NCBI GenBank assembly: GCA_017893485.1
Contig: CM030361.1
Location: 139,270,461 to 139,334,460, forward strand
Direction: 5' to 3'
Length of the DNA: 64,000 bases
Source: Hemerocallis citrina
Lineage: Eukaryota; Streptophyta; Magnoliopsida; Asparagales; Asphodelaceae
The position numbers were made by a program, and so were the translations under genes. Below, piece after piece: positions 49,225 to 61,149 of this stretch (positions are counted from its first letter, which is position 1; each line of letters begins with the position of its first letter). The notes below the pieces were generated by a model. It saw only the letters and a list, made by a program, of their open reading frames with translations, did not search any database and was not told where the DNA came from.

Positions 49225-50435
49225 AGCATCACACTTCAGGTCGTGTTAGATGAGGTGGTCACTGAGCTTCGAGCATTGAGCACGAGATCACGTTGTTGTT
49301 ATGGCTCGAGATCACTACCGAGCGTCGAGCGGTAGTAAGGATGTGTAAAAGCTTGTAGGTGGCTCAAGGTCACTTCTTAGCGTCGAACGATAACAAGGCT
49401 GTGGGAACCTTGTGACTGGCTCGAGGACACTGTCGAGCGTTGAGCAGTAGCGAGGCTGTGTGAAACCTTGTGGGTGGCTCGAGGTCAATGTCGAGCGTCG
49501 AGTGGTAGCAAGGCTATGTGTAACCTTGTGGGTGGCTCGAGGTCACTGCCGAGCATTGAGAGGCAGTGAGGCTGTGTAAAAGCTTGTGCATAGGTCGAGG
49601 TCACTACAGAGATTCGAGCAATAGCAAGGCTGTAGGAAACCTTAGGGGTGGCTCGAGGTCACTGCCAAGCGTCGAGCGGTAGCAGGGCATTGTGAAACCT
49701 TGTGGGTGGCTTGAAGTCACTGTCGAGCACCGAGCGGTAGCAAGGCTGTGTAGAACCTTGTGGGTGACTCGAAGTCACTATCAAGGGTCGAGCGGTAGCA
49801 AGGCTGTGTGAAACCTTGTGGGTGGCTTGAAGTCACTGCCGAGCATCGAGTGGTAGCAAGGCTGTATGAAATATTGTAGGTGGCTCGAGGTCACTGCCGA
49901 GCATCGAGCAATAATAAGGTTGTAGGGAACCTTGTGGGTGGCTCGAGGTCACTGCCGAGTGTCGAGCGATACCAAGGCTGTGTGAAACCTTGTGCGTGGT
50001 TGAATTCACTGTCGAGCGTCGAGCGGTAGTAAGGCTGTGTGAAACCTTGTGGGTGGCTCGAAGTCATTGCCGAGTGTCGAGCGACAGTGAGGTTGTGTGA
50101 AAGCTTGTAGGTGGCTCGAGGTCACTATCGAGCATCGAGAAATAGCAAGGCTATAGGAAACCTTGTGTGTGGCTCGAGGTCACTGCCGAACGTTGAGCAG
50201 TAGTAAGGCTGTGTGAAACCTTGTGGGTGTCTTGAAGTCATTGTCGAGCACCGAGCAATAGCAAGGCTGTGTGAAACCTTGTGGGTGGCTCGAAGTCACT
50301 GCTGAGCGTCGAGCAGTAGAAAGGCTATGTGAAATCTTGTGGGTGGCTCGAGGTCATTGTCGAACGCCGAGCAATAGTAGGGTTGTAGGGAACCTTCTAG
50401 CTTGCTCGAAGTTACTGTCGAGTGCCGGGCGTTTC
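49225..50435 (-). repeat. About 58-bp satellite-like array, about 20 copies
   Basis: The unit, approximately GGTGGCTCGAGGTCACTGCC then GAGCGTCGAGCGGTAGCAAG then GCTGTGTGAAACCTTGTG, is repeated throughout with substitutions and few indels. It lies between Tat LTRs 2 and 1, in the position where Tat-lineage elements carry variable tandem repeats next to the 3' LTR. Open frames here follow the repeat. Confidence 0.85.
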
Positions 50436-50673
50436 AGACTTGGAGACTTTTTAGAAAACCACTTTGTGCTCATGGAGGCCATGGTAAAGGCACGTGTGCT
50501 ACACGTGATTCGGCTGACATCACGGTTTCGAAAATCGAGGAGTCTTTATGTTATCTATTGCTGCTGATTTCTGGTGTGAGAGCAAACAGATGAATTTGTG
50601 GATTCTTTTTGAAAAAAATAAGGCAAACTTGTTGACCTTCACCAACGTTTGACTGGTTTCTTGCCGTTGCCGT
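50436..50673 (-). other. Junction sequence next to Tat LTR 1
   Basis: Non-repetitive sequence between the 58-bp array and LTR 1. On the minus strand it follows the LTR end TTGCAAGTCA, so it would be the 5' leader if LTR 1 starts an element. No clear primer site was recognised, so the alternative that it is flank of a separate insertion stays open. Confidence 0.35.
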
Positions 50674-51136
50674 TGACTTGCAAAAAAGTTCGATACACCG
50701 GGATGGATCCCGACGACGAATCCTCCGACGCTCTTGTCAGTAATCAAAAAGATTAAGAAAGAGCTTTTGGTAGAAAAAGATTGATTACCTTGTTACGGTG
50801 GGGGGAGAGGGGTATTTATAGTCGCCATAGGGATCCGTTTCGAGATAAGAATAAATCTTTACTTCCCAGTGATTTTGGATAAGATGTAGAGTTTAAATCG
50901 TTTCATATAGATAACCATGAATTTGAATTACTCTTTGTCCATTTGGGTTGGTTTATAACCGGTTGCTATCCATACCCAGTAGGACAGACCCGTTTATGGC
51001 TTATTGGGCTTTGAAGAAAGGCCCAGTTCTCATTTCAGACTCGTTTGTAGGTGAAATTACCGTTTTACCTCTGAGAGCTTTAAGATTCGCATCCGATTTG
51101 AACGGTCCCGATTTAATCCTATTTTTAGCCATATCA
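50674..51136 (-). repeat. Tat-type LTR 1 (minus strand)
   Basis: 463 bp; on the minus strand it starts TGATATGGCTAAAAATAGG and ends TTTTTTGCAAGTCA. The polypurine tract GGGAGTGGGGG precedes it (plus-strand 51141-51151). A TATAAATACC box is on the minus strand (plus-strand 50813-50820). It is homologous to the LTR split at 33338/36796, including GTAAAACGGTAATTTCACC-type sequence. Confidence 0.8.
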
Positions 51137-51152
51137 TAAACCCCCACTCCCG

Positions 51153-51600
51153 AAGACTGAGTTTAACAGCCTTTGAGGAGTAGTTTTGTTGTTCTAATGG
51201 CATACGAGTTTTTATCAGAGTTGTTAAGGGAGTTTGGATCTTGCTCGAGGTGTAACGGTGTCAATCTGAGCTTGTAAAATTCCCAAAATTATTTTCAGAT
51301 TTTTCTGGATTTTTTGTGACTTTTCCAGATTTTTCTGATTTTTTTTGAATTTTTTATTCAATTTCCGAATTTAAATAATTAATTTTCGAAAATATTAATT
51401 TATTATTCTAATTTAATAATTATATTTTTAGAATTAATAATTATTTTTAGGATTTTTTAATTTTTTCAATTTTTAACTAATTTTTTTGAATTTTTTAAAT
51501 AATTAATTCAAATAAATAAATAAATAAATACCTATACACGTGGCAACATTAGGGATGTTTATCATGATCAGGCGATCACGCATCGCAAAGCGGGTGTTTT
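51153..51600. other. AT-rich segment of the Tat 3' region
   Basis: AT-rich with repeated AATTTTTTTGAATTTT and CAGATTTTTCTGGATTTTTT words, and AAATAAATAAATAAATA at 51511-51527. This resembles 33120-33190 in the plus-strand Tat remnant. No gene seen. Confidence 0.4.
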
Positions 51601-52680
51601 CCCTTCATTATAGTGTCGGTAGCTCGGTAGCTTGGAACTGTCCTCGGATTGGCCGAGCCTGGCTTACCGGTTAGCTCGGTAGCTCGGAACTGTCCTCGGA
51701 TCCCTTATTTTGCTTGCACTGTTCTTTCTTCCATCCCCATTTTTGACTTGGGGCTTCGACCCTGGCTTCCGACCCCGCCCCTCACCCCGTCCTCGACTCT
51801 GCCCTCGCCCCTGACCTTGCCTCCTCTCCGACCTTGTCTGGCAAGGAGCTCGGCAGAGCTTTGACGAGGAGGCTCGAGCTTCGATATTGGAGGTTAGCGA
51901 GGGCCTCGACTTTGGCGAGCTCGACGACCTGGCGAGGATAGGAGCTTCGGCAGAGCTTCTTCGAGGAAGCTTGAAATGGAGGAGAGCTTGACGAGGAGAT
52001 GGAAAAGGTTGGCGAGGGTGAGGGGCTTGGTGACGATTGAGCTCATCGGAATTAGGAGCTTGCCATTGGAGCTCGGTGACAACGGAGCTCGAGGAGCGGA
52101 GCTCGGCGCTTCTTCGGGCGAGGGAGAAGTTCGGCAGTAGAGCCCTTGAGCTCGGCGCTTCGGGAGGAGAGCTTCGACGGTGTGGAGACGCGAGGAGGAG
52201 AGCTCGATGGAGCTCTCTTGAGGGCGGTGGCGGAGCTCGAGAGCTCGCGGTGCTCGAGCTCCGCGTTGGAGCTCGATGGCGATGGGTTCTCACGACGAGG
52301 TAGCTCGACCTTGGAGAGGAGCTCGTCAGAGCTCGGTGACGGTGGCGTGGAGCTCGGCGATGGAAAGAGCTTCTGACGACGACGGAGGAGAGCTCGCAGA
52401 GCTCTTTCGAGGGAACTCGATGAGGAGTTTGGAGAGGCTGTACCAGCTCGGAGCTTGGCTATAGTAGTAGAGGCAGAGCTCAACATTGGTGGGTTCGATG
52501 CTCAGTCGCGGAGAGCTCGAAGTTCGGCTGGTCGTGCGAGCTCGACGAGGAGAAGATCTCGCGAGGGGGAGTTGACGCTTGGCTATGGCGGAGCTCTTGG
52601 GGAAGGAGCTGACAGAGCATCGGAGGTTGAAGGTGGAGCTCCAATTTGCTTTTGGTTTTGACGGGAAATTTGGAGGAGAA
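51600..52680. repeat. GAGCTC/AGCTCGG-rich low-complexity block
   Basis: A dense run of GAGCTCGG, GCTCGGAGC and GAGGAG words, G+C-rich compared with its surroundings. Long frames on both strands are Arg/Ser-rich or Glu/Ser-rich and follow word periodicity. It lies in the Tat 3' region. Confidence 0.6.
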
Positions 52681-52829
52681 GAAGAGGAGGGTTGACGGGT
52701 TTGGGCCTATAACGAGTCCAAACCTGACCCGTTAACCTTTTTTTTTGTGCTTCCGACCTCTGTTCTTCTTTCTTTGGCGAATCTGACCCGTTGATCGTGA
52801 TTGAGCACGAATTTTGAGGTAGAATTTTT

Positions 52830-53165
52830 TGCCATTTTGCAGCTCGGTAGCTCGGATCGTAATTCCGAGCTACGTGGCACGATCTGGACCTCTTGATGAA
52901 GATCTGGCACGAATCGTGAGGTGATAGTTTTTGCCAATTCGCAGCTCAGTAGCTCGGTAGCTCGGATTACAGATCTGAGCTACGTGGCACGATCTGGACG
53001 GTTGATCAAGATCAGGCACGAATCTTGAGGCAGTAGTTTTCGCCAATTCGCAGCTCGGTAGCTCAGTAGCTCGGATTTCAAATCCGAGCTATGGGGCGAG
53101 ATCAGAGCCTTCGATGAGGATCAAGCGCGAAGTTTGAGGAGATGATTTTTCCTATTTTCACGCTC
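52830..53165 (-). repeat. Tandem repeats of about 110 bp (AGCTCGGTAGCTCGGAT)
   Basis: Three copies of a unit with TTTTGCCATTTTGCAGCTCGG, CCGAGCTACGTGGCACGATC and GATCAGGCACGAATCTTGAGG words, near 52835, 52932 and 53040. Part of the Tat 3' region. Confidence 0.75.
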
Positions 53166-53691
53166 GGCGCAGCTATGTTGTGACCCACTTTCCCGGTACT
53201 ACGGAGGTCCGATCGGGGCGTGTGACCCCTTGTTTCGAACTGACTCAAAGATCTACAACTTCTCTTTGGAGGCCAGTTGAATAATCACCCGTATTGAGGG
53301 TCAGAATAGGCCCACAATATCTTCGTTTCTATCAAGTTGAGAAAAGCTTCAGTCTCCGGAATCTTCAAAGAGGAGCTCCACTCATGTGCGCTAAGAAGAT
53401 GATCTAGGAAGATTCTCGTAAGACCCTTGGGAAGATCCGTTCTTAAAAGCTAGTGCGAGGAGCAACTCTAGGGGAGAGTTTGAGCTCCGAGCCCATTGAG
53501 AAGAAGGGTGCTCGTGAGGCGAGCAGAGTGAAGAGCATCAGAAGGCTCTAGGAGAGAGCCATTCGGGAGAAGAGTTTGATGAACAACTCTAGGGGAGAGT
53601 TTTGAGCTTCGAACTCGCTTAGAAGAGGACCACTCGGGAGGCGGTAGGAAGAAGAATCATCTCCAGGCTCTAGGAGAGAGCCATTCGGGAG
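53166..53691 (-). repeat. GAGGAGCAACTCTAGGGGAG tandem repeats, left part
   Basis: Units with CTCTAGGGGAGAGTTTGAGC, GGCTCTAGGAGAGAGCC and CGGGAGACGAG words. The array continues at 62764 on the other side of the solo LTR, rejoining in sense across the ACGAG duplication. Confidence 0.75.
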
Positions 53692-55535
53692 ACGAGTGTA
53701 ATATCCTGGCTAGATATTATATTTATATTATAATTATTTTTAAAATTAAAATATTTTTATGGAAATTTCTTGGTTTTACTAATAAAAACTTATCTGTATA
53801 TATATACTAGTAAGTATATATATGTATTGTATCGGTTTTGTACATTTGTACAAAATCCTGTAAAATGCGTTTTTGAGAAAATATCTGTAAAATCTCGGGC
53901 GGGTATTAAAAATTATTATTTTATTTTTATTTTTAGAATTGAAATATTTTTGGTGGATATTACCGGTTTTGTTAATAAATATTATCTATATATATATATA
54001 TATACCAGTCTGTTTACATCTGTATTGTATCAAATTAGTACTGAAATCTTTCGAGCCGATAATAAAATTTATTTTTATTATTATTTTCAGAATTAATTTA
54101 TTTTTATACGGATTGTGCGGTTTAACAAACAAAAGTTAGCGGTATATATATTAATATATACGTATGCGTATTGTATCGATTTCGTACGTCTGTATAAATC
54201 GTGTAGTATGTGTTTTGGACAAAAATATCTTATTTTTGTCATGGTTAATCAAAAATAGATGGCTAGTATTTTTTTGTGGGTAAAACATAGGGTTTAGGAT
54301 TAATGGAAATACAAATGAGGATTAATAGGTGTGTTTCTACTAGAACCCTCCTCCACCTCACCCCTCCACCTCACCTCTCCACCTCACCAGCTTGGACGGC
54401 CACAAAGATCCCAAGGGGGGTTTTTGCAAAAAACCTAGTACATTTTACACCCTCCCCTCTCATTCCTTCTATAAATACCCCCCCCCCCCCAACCTCTTGC
54501 CTCATTTTCCAAAAGAAAAAAAAAATAAAGAGGAAAAAAAAAGAGAGAAAGAAACCCTAACTAGAGAGTTCTACATTTGTAGGTTCTCTATAGGAGCAAG
54601 GAGGAAGGAGGAGGATCTTGTCTAGTTCTTCCTACAAAGAAATCAAGGTGGGGGTTTCTCTACTTATTATTATTTTTTATTATTGATTTTGTCCTCTTTG
54701 TTGTATGTTGTTTGTGGTGTGTTCTATAACAACTTGGAAAAAATCTTATGCATATAAATGGTTGTATGGATCAAAGTGATCACATGAAAAGAAGGATGAG
54801 AGAACTTAAACAAAAACATAAATGTTGAGTCTTTAAGAACTTGTTATGGTTATGGTTGTTGTTATGGTTATTTTTGCTAAACTAAAAACTTGGACTAATT
54901 GATTTGTGCATATGAGTAGTGGGGATCAAGATTGATCACATGAGAAGTTTTGAAGGGGAGAACTCACTAAAAACCCATAAAGATGGAATCCTTAGCTTGA
55001 TATGATTATTGTTGTTATTATTGTTATTTTTGTTAACACAAAACTATACAACTTGGACCTAAACTATGAGCATATAAGATTAGTGAAGTGAGAATACTTA
55101 CATACCCAATTTAGGGTTGTAGAACTCAACAAGCAAATAAAAGATGAATTTTTTTTGTTGTATGTTGCTTTCCACCATGTTAAAGATCAAGTCTTTACTA
55201 ACCCTAGTTCATTAAAATTGGACCTTGTTATATGTAAGAACTTGTAGATTAAAGAAAAGTAGGTTTTGTTATATGTAGGAACTTGTAGATTAAAGGAAAG
55301 TAGGTTTTGTAATATATAGGATTTGTAGATTCAATAAAATTAGATTTTTGTATATGTAAGACTTGTAATTCATGATAGAAGTAGTCTTTTTAATATGTAG
55401 ATATTCCTAAGTAAGTAGTCTTGTAATGTATAAGTAAAGTACTTGATAATGTTTATGAGTTTACTTCCATGCTTGTGAAGAATAAAATTGGGGTCATCAT
55501 AGGTTGCTAGAAGACCCATGAACCCATATTGCATG

Positions 55536-56125
55536 CTTGAGTAGTTGTAGTTGTTCTAGTAAAGAACCCATACTTGAGTTGTAGTTGTTCTAGTAAAGAT
55601 TTCAAAAGAAACCCACGCTTGAGTTTTAGTTGTTCTAGTAAAGAACCCATGCTTGAGTTGTAGTTGTTCTAGTAAAGATTTCAAAAAGGAACCCATGATT
55701 GAGTTGTAGTTGTTCTGGTAAAGAACCCATGCTTGAGTTGTAGTTGTTCTAGGAAAGATTTTAAAAATGAACCCATGCTTGAGTTGTAGTTGTTCTAGTA
55801 AAGAACCCATGCTTGAGTTGTAGTTGTTCTAGTAAAGAACCCATGCTTGAGTTGTAGTTGTTCTAGTAAAGATTTCAAAAGGAACCCATGCTTGAGTTGT
55901 AGTTGTTCTAGTAAAGAATCCATGCTTGAGTTGTAGTTGTTCTAGTAAAGATTACAATAAGGAACCCATGCTTGAGTTGTAGTTGTTCTAGTAAAGAATC
56001 CATGCTTGAGTTGTAGTTGTTCTAGTAAAGATTACAATAAGGAACCCATGCTTGAGTTGTAGTTGTTCTAGTAAAGATTTCAAAAGGAACCCAAACTTGA
56101 GTTGTAGATGTTCTAGTAAAGAACC
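55536..56125. repeat. Minisatellite, left part (34- and 46-bp units)
   Basis: The unit CTTGAGTTGTAGTTGTTCTA then GTAAAGAACCCATG (34 bp) alternates with a longer unit that has ATTTCAAAAGGA inserted. It continues at 59632 beyond the CACTA element. Peptides such as LEQLQLKHGF on the minus strand come from the repeat. Confidence 0.9.
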
Positions 56126-56128
56126 CAT

Positions 56129-59100
56129 CACTACAAGACTAACAGTCTTTACCGGTATTTTTTGCACATTTACCGGCGTTTATAAACGCCGCTGTAGATA
56201 CCACCGGTGTTTTATAAATCGCCGGTGCAAGTGTCGCTGAATCGTGTGTTGCTGTAGCTTAGGGACATTCACCGGCATTTTTTACGGCCGCCGGTGTAGG
56301 TTAAAACTTCACCGGCGGCCGTACAAATGTCGGTGAATGTGTGGGTACCATTTTCGGCCATAACCTACTCCGGCGTTTTTAAAACACCGGTATAGACTGC
56401 CAAATTCTTGCTGAAAGCTACACCGGCACTTGTAAAAACGCCGGTGTAGCTAATTTTTTTTTTTATAAAAAAATTCAAAAAAAAAAACAATTCAACACTC
56501 TTATAATCAAAACCAAATGTAAGAGACCCATTAGATCATACATTGATCATTCTTAAAACAAACAATAGGAGCACTGCATATGAAGAATATAGTCTTTCCA
56601 ATAGGAGCACTGCATATCAATAGGAGCACTGCATTAAGCTGGTTCTCAGTGCATAACAATTCAACAATATAGTCATTCGAATTTAGCAACAAAGAAGTAC
56701 TGCATATCACAAAGAAGTACTGCATATCACTCAGTATATCAAAAGTAGATTTCCAATCACTGACTCATAAAGATTAATCAGTATATCAAAAGTAGTCAGT
56801 GAGTTAAAAAGGAGCATGTAACTTCAGAAGTGTTCATAAATTAAAAAGCTTTCACTCAGCAGCTCACTGATTGTACTTTCACTCAGCAGCAAAAGTGTTC
56901 ATAAATTAAAAAGCTCAGATAGGATTCAATCATCACTAGTTACTCCTATAATTCATTTATTCAATGAATCATGAAACATAGTGTGCAACTTCAAAAGCAT
57001 AATCCATCTTATCATCACTCTTTCACTCGAAAATAATGAGAAAAAACTCCATTTGTTTACTGTTTTTACTCAAGCATATTTAGTTGTTCTCACAAATACT
57101 ATGGCATAAATTACTCAAGCATGATAAATATAGATCCAAATCAATATAGATCCATATGCAAAATGCACTCAGTAGGATTGTTCATAAATTAGAGAAGCAC
57201 AATCAGTGAGTGCTACTCACTCACTACTTTTGATATACTGACTAATTAATGAGTCAGTGATTGACAATCTACTTTTGATATACTGAGTGGCACTCACTGA
57301 TTAATCTTTACCTCTTTACCTGACTAATACTGAGTGACACTCCTATAATTCATAAATTACCCAAGCATGATAAATATAGATCCAAATCAATATAGATCCA
57401 TATGCAAAATGCACTCAGTAGGATGATTCATGATAAATTAGAGAAGCACAATCAGTGAGTGCCACTCACTGACTCAAAATTAGTCAGATAAAGAGGTACA
57501 GATTAATCAGTGAGTGCAACTCAGTATATCAAAAGTAGATTACCAATCACTGACTCATAAATTAGTCAGTATATCAAAAGTAGTCATTTAATTAAAAAGG
57601 AGCATGTAACTTCAGAAGTGTTCATAAATTAAAAAGCTTTCACTCAGCGGCTCACTGAATGTGCTTTCACTTAGCAGCAAAAGTGTTCATAAATTAAAAA
57701 GCACAAATAGGATTCAAACAAATCACTAGTTACTCCTATGAATCATTTATTCATTGAATCATTAAATCAATGACTCGTAGTGTGCAACTTCAGAATCATA
57801 ACTCATCTCATTATCACTAGTTTAAAAAAAGTAGCAAAGTAGTCAGTACTGTGACCCGATAGCAAAAAAAGTAGCAAAGTAGTCAGTAGTGTGACCCGAT
57901 CACAATTCAAAAAACTTCAAAAACAAAAGTCCATCATATATGACTTAGATGATAAAGATCTAATCTCACCTAAAGACCAAATATATATTTACCCAAACAT
58001 CAAGATCTCAGTTTATAATAACATGTCAACAAAGAAGGCTTCCATCTTGTAATTTCTTACCATATAGCTTCACATGCTTCCCAGGATTCTCAACTTTAAC
58101 CTCCAATATATGCCATTAATCAAATCATAAAGACAAAGAGGAAAAATGGCAATAAAAGAAATGACCAATATATTCCATTAATCTGAATTATAAGCACAAT
58201 ACAGAAAAACAAACAGCTATCTGTGCATAGCCCAAAGCAATGTGAGATCCTTGTCAATAAGCCTACAGTAACAGAGATTTGAATCTAACTTCCCTCACAA
58301 TAAATACTACATTATGTACAGTATCATTCAATATATCTGATCGATATTTTTTTAATATCTAAAACTCACCACATAATATTTCTAGAACATTATCAATAAT
58401 ATTCTCTACATCAATGAAAAATATATGCGCCTCTATATCTATTCATTCTTTCTTACCACTGATCATCATAACAGGTAATTAACTTTTGTCCACCCTCCCT
58501 AGAATTAGAAAATAGAATATTTATTAGATACAATTGCTTCTCATTCTAGTTCAACTACTTCATTCAAAAGTTACATAAGATGATCCTTGAGCTTCAACCC
58601 ATTCAACCAAAAAAGCCAGTAAGTATCATCTTCACCAATTAATCATAAATGTACACATCCAACCTGTTCCAAAACCCATTCAACCAAAAAACCATCAAAA
58701 GGATTGCCTTTTTTTCTCTTTCCAACTCAAACAACCTCATCCCATTCAAAGAAACCCATCAAAAATATCACTTTTTGTCCATTTGGGCTCAAACAACTTC
58801 ATCTAAAAACCATACTAACCCCTAAAAAACTACAAACAACAAAAGCATGACTAGAATCAAATCCGATTAGTACGATAAATCAAGAACCGATCAAAACCCT
58901 AACCCTAACCCTAATCAAGAACCGATCATTAATTAACCTATTCTCATATTCTCAAATTCATACTAGAATAAACTTTAGGGTTTGAAATTCCTTACTTGAG
59001 TTGATTGGGGGAGGGGGGACGGCAGTTTTTGAGAGGGAGAGAGAGATTGGGAGAAGGGGGACGGCGGGGGGCCGCGATGGAGGACGGGGGGCGGGCGAAG

Positions 59101-59628
59101 GGGGCAGGTGCAGCAATGGGGGAAGGGGCGACGGCAGGGGAGGGGGAAAACGACGACGGCGGGAGAGGGGGACGTCGATGGGGAAATGAGAGAAATAAAA
59201 AAATTGGGGAAAGTGTACGTATAGGGTTTGGGGAAATTGGTGAAAGCGGGAGAGCGCGAGAGAGGGGAAAACATTGGGGTTTTTTTTTTGGGATCGAATG
59301 AGGAAATGGTATAGGGTTTAGGGGAAATTTATTCCAAGAACCTATACCGGCGTTTTAACTAAAAACGCCGGTGAATGGGAGAAGATTTTTTGGTACACTT
59401 TATCTGTATACTTTCACCGGCGTGTTTTATTAAAACTCTGGTGAATATGGCCTTCACCAGTGTTTGAATAAAAAACGCCGGTGAATATCATAATTCCCCG
59501 GCATTTTATAGAGGTCGCCGGTGTATAACCATCTTGTTTGACGCCCCATTCCTGGTCTCTTCCTACCCCGGCGTTTCTGGTAAAACGCCGGGGAATATAC
59601 GCTGATAAATCCATCGTGTGTTGTAGTG
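56129..59628. mobile_element. Non-autonomous CACTA (En/Spm-type) element, 3.5 kb
   Basis: Ends CACTACAAGA and TGTTGTAGTG, with the 3-bp duplication CAT at 56126-56128 and 59629-59631. Subterminal regions (56150-56455 and 59340-59600) contain palindromic ACCGGCGTTTTTAAAACGCC-type modules, typical of CACTA subterminal repeats. There is no TNPA/TNPD-like reading frame, so it depends on transposase supplied elsewhere. The inside has direct duplications (56772-56970 against 57566-57765; 57118-57180 against 57360-57420) and a G-rich segment at 58995-59190. Confidence 0.9.
56772..57765. repeat. Internal direct duplications of the CACTA element
   Basis: A block of about 200 bp (AGGAGCATGTAACTTCAGAA and onward through TTACTCCTA) occurs twice, and a block with GATAAATATAGATCCAAATC occurs twice. 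Inverted fragments with CTACTTTTGATATACTGA lie between them. Confidence 0.75.
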
Positions 59629-59631
59629 CAT

Positions 59632-60795
59632 GCATGCTTGAGTTATAGTTGTTCTAGTAAAGAACCCATGCTTGAGTTGTAGTTGTTTTAGTAAAGAACC
59701 CATACTTGAGTTGTAGTTGTTCTAGTAAATACTTCAAAAGGAATCCAGGCTTGAGTTGTAGTTGTTCTAGTAAAGAACCCATGCATGCTTGAGTTATAGT
59801 TGTTCTAGTAAAGAACCCATGCTTGAGTTGTATTTGTTCTAATAAATATTTGAAAATGAACCCATGCTTGAGTTGTAGTTGTTCTAGTAAAGATTTCAAA
59901 AGGAACCCATGCTTGAGTTGTAGTTGTTCTAGTAAAGATTTCAAAAAGGAACCCATGCTTAAGTTATAGTTGTTCTAGTAAAGAACTCATGCTTGAGTTG
60001 TAGTTGTTCTAGTAAAGATTTCAAAAGGAACCCATGCTTGAGTTGTAGTTGTTCTAGTAAAGAACCCATGCTTGAGTTGTAGTTGTTCTAGTAAAAAACC
60101 CATGCTTGAGTTGTAGTTGTTCTAGTAAAGATTTCAAAAAGGAACCCATGCTTGAGTTGTAGTTGTTCTAGTAAAGAACCCATGCTTGAGTTGTAGTTGT
60201 TCTAGTAAAGATTTCAAAAAGGAAACCATGCTTGAGTTGTAGTTGTTCTAGTAAAGAACCCATGCTTAAGTTGTAGTTCTTCTAGTAAAGATTTCAAAAG
60301 GAACCCATGCTTGAGTTGTAGTTGTTCTGGTAAAGAATCCATGCATGCTTGAGTTGTAGTTGTTCTAGTAAAGAACTCATGCTTAAGTTGTAGTTGTTCT
60401 GGTAAAGAGCCCATGCTTGAGTTGTAGTTGTTCTAGTAAAGATTTCAAAAGAAACCCAGGCTTGAGTTGTAGTTGTTCTAGTAAAGATTTCAAAAGAAAC
60501 CCAGACTTGAGTTGTAGTTGTTCTAGTAAAGATTTCAAAAAGGAACCCATGCTTGAGTTATAGTTGTTCTAGTAAAGAACCCATGCTTGAGTTGTAGTTG
60601 TTCTAGTAAATATTTCAAAAGGAACCCATGCTTGAGTTGTAGTTGTTCTAGTAAAGAACCCATGCATGCTTGAGTTGTAGTTGTTCTAGTAAAGAACCCA
60701 TGCTTGAGTTGTAGTTGTTCTAGTAAAGAACCCATGCATGCTTGAGTTATAGTTGTACTAGTAAAGAACCCATGCATGCTTGAATTGTATGTTGT
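59632..60795. repeat. Minisatellite, right part (34- and 46-bp units)
   Basis: Continues the array at 55536-56125 with the same two unit lengths, plus a GCATGCTTGAG variant carrying an extra CATG. More than 25 units are present here. The array decays to the right into degenerate AAAGAACCCATGAA phrases up to about 61150. Confidence 0.9.
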
Positions 60796-61149
60796 AGTAG
60801 CATGCTCTAAATTACTCTAGGTTGCTAAAAGAACCCATGCGTGTTTAAGTTGTATGTCATAGTTGCATGCTAATCTAGTTAAACCATTAAAAAGAATCCA
60901 TGAATGTTAGAGTTCCATGATTGTTCTAGTTCAAATCCTAAAAGAAACCCATGAAATTAGTTCCATGGTAGTTCTAACTCAATTCGATGAAGAACCCATG
61001 CATTTAGTTTCTAGGTGATTCTAGCTTAAATTTGAGAAAGAACCCATGAACCAAGTGGCATGTGTTCCAGCTTAAATTTGGGAAAGAACCCATGAACCTA
61101 GTTTCATGTTGCTCTAGTTCAATTTGGGAAAGACAACCCATGAATTCTA

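Noticed and set aside
49225..50435. CRISPR-like array
   Set aside because: The repeats are contiguous with no unique spacers and lie between plant LTRs. They are a satellite in a retroelement.
51664..52293. A 209-codon open frame on the minus strand
   Set aside because: Arg/Ser-rich product generated by GAGCTC-type word repeats in a Tat 3' region; frames are open on both strands and no domain is visible.
58890..58918. Telomere-like CCCTAACCCTAACCCTAA tract in the CACTA element
   Set aside because: Only about three units; too short to separate from chance in AT-rich sequence and without an inverted partner.
59001..59301. Gly/Arg-rich frames at the right side of the CACTA element
   Set aside because: Produced by a G-rich GGGGGA segment, with several frames open; no TNPA or TNPD features.
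55536..60795. Minus-strand frames with LEQLQLKHGF repeats as a repeat protein
   Set aside because: They translate the 34/46-bp minisatellite, shift frame between units, and are interrupted by the CACTA element.
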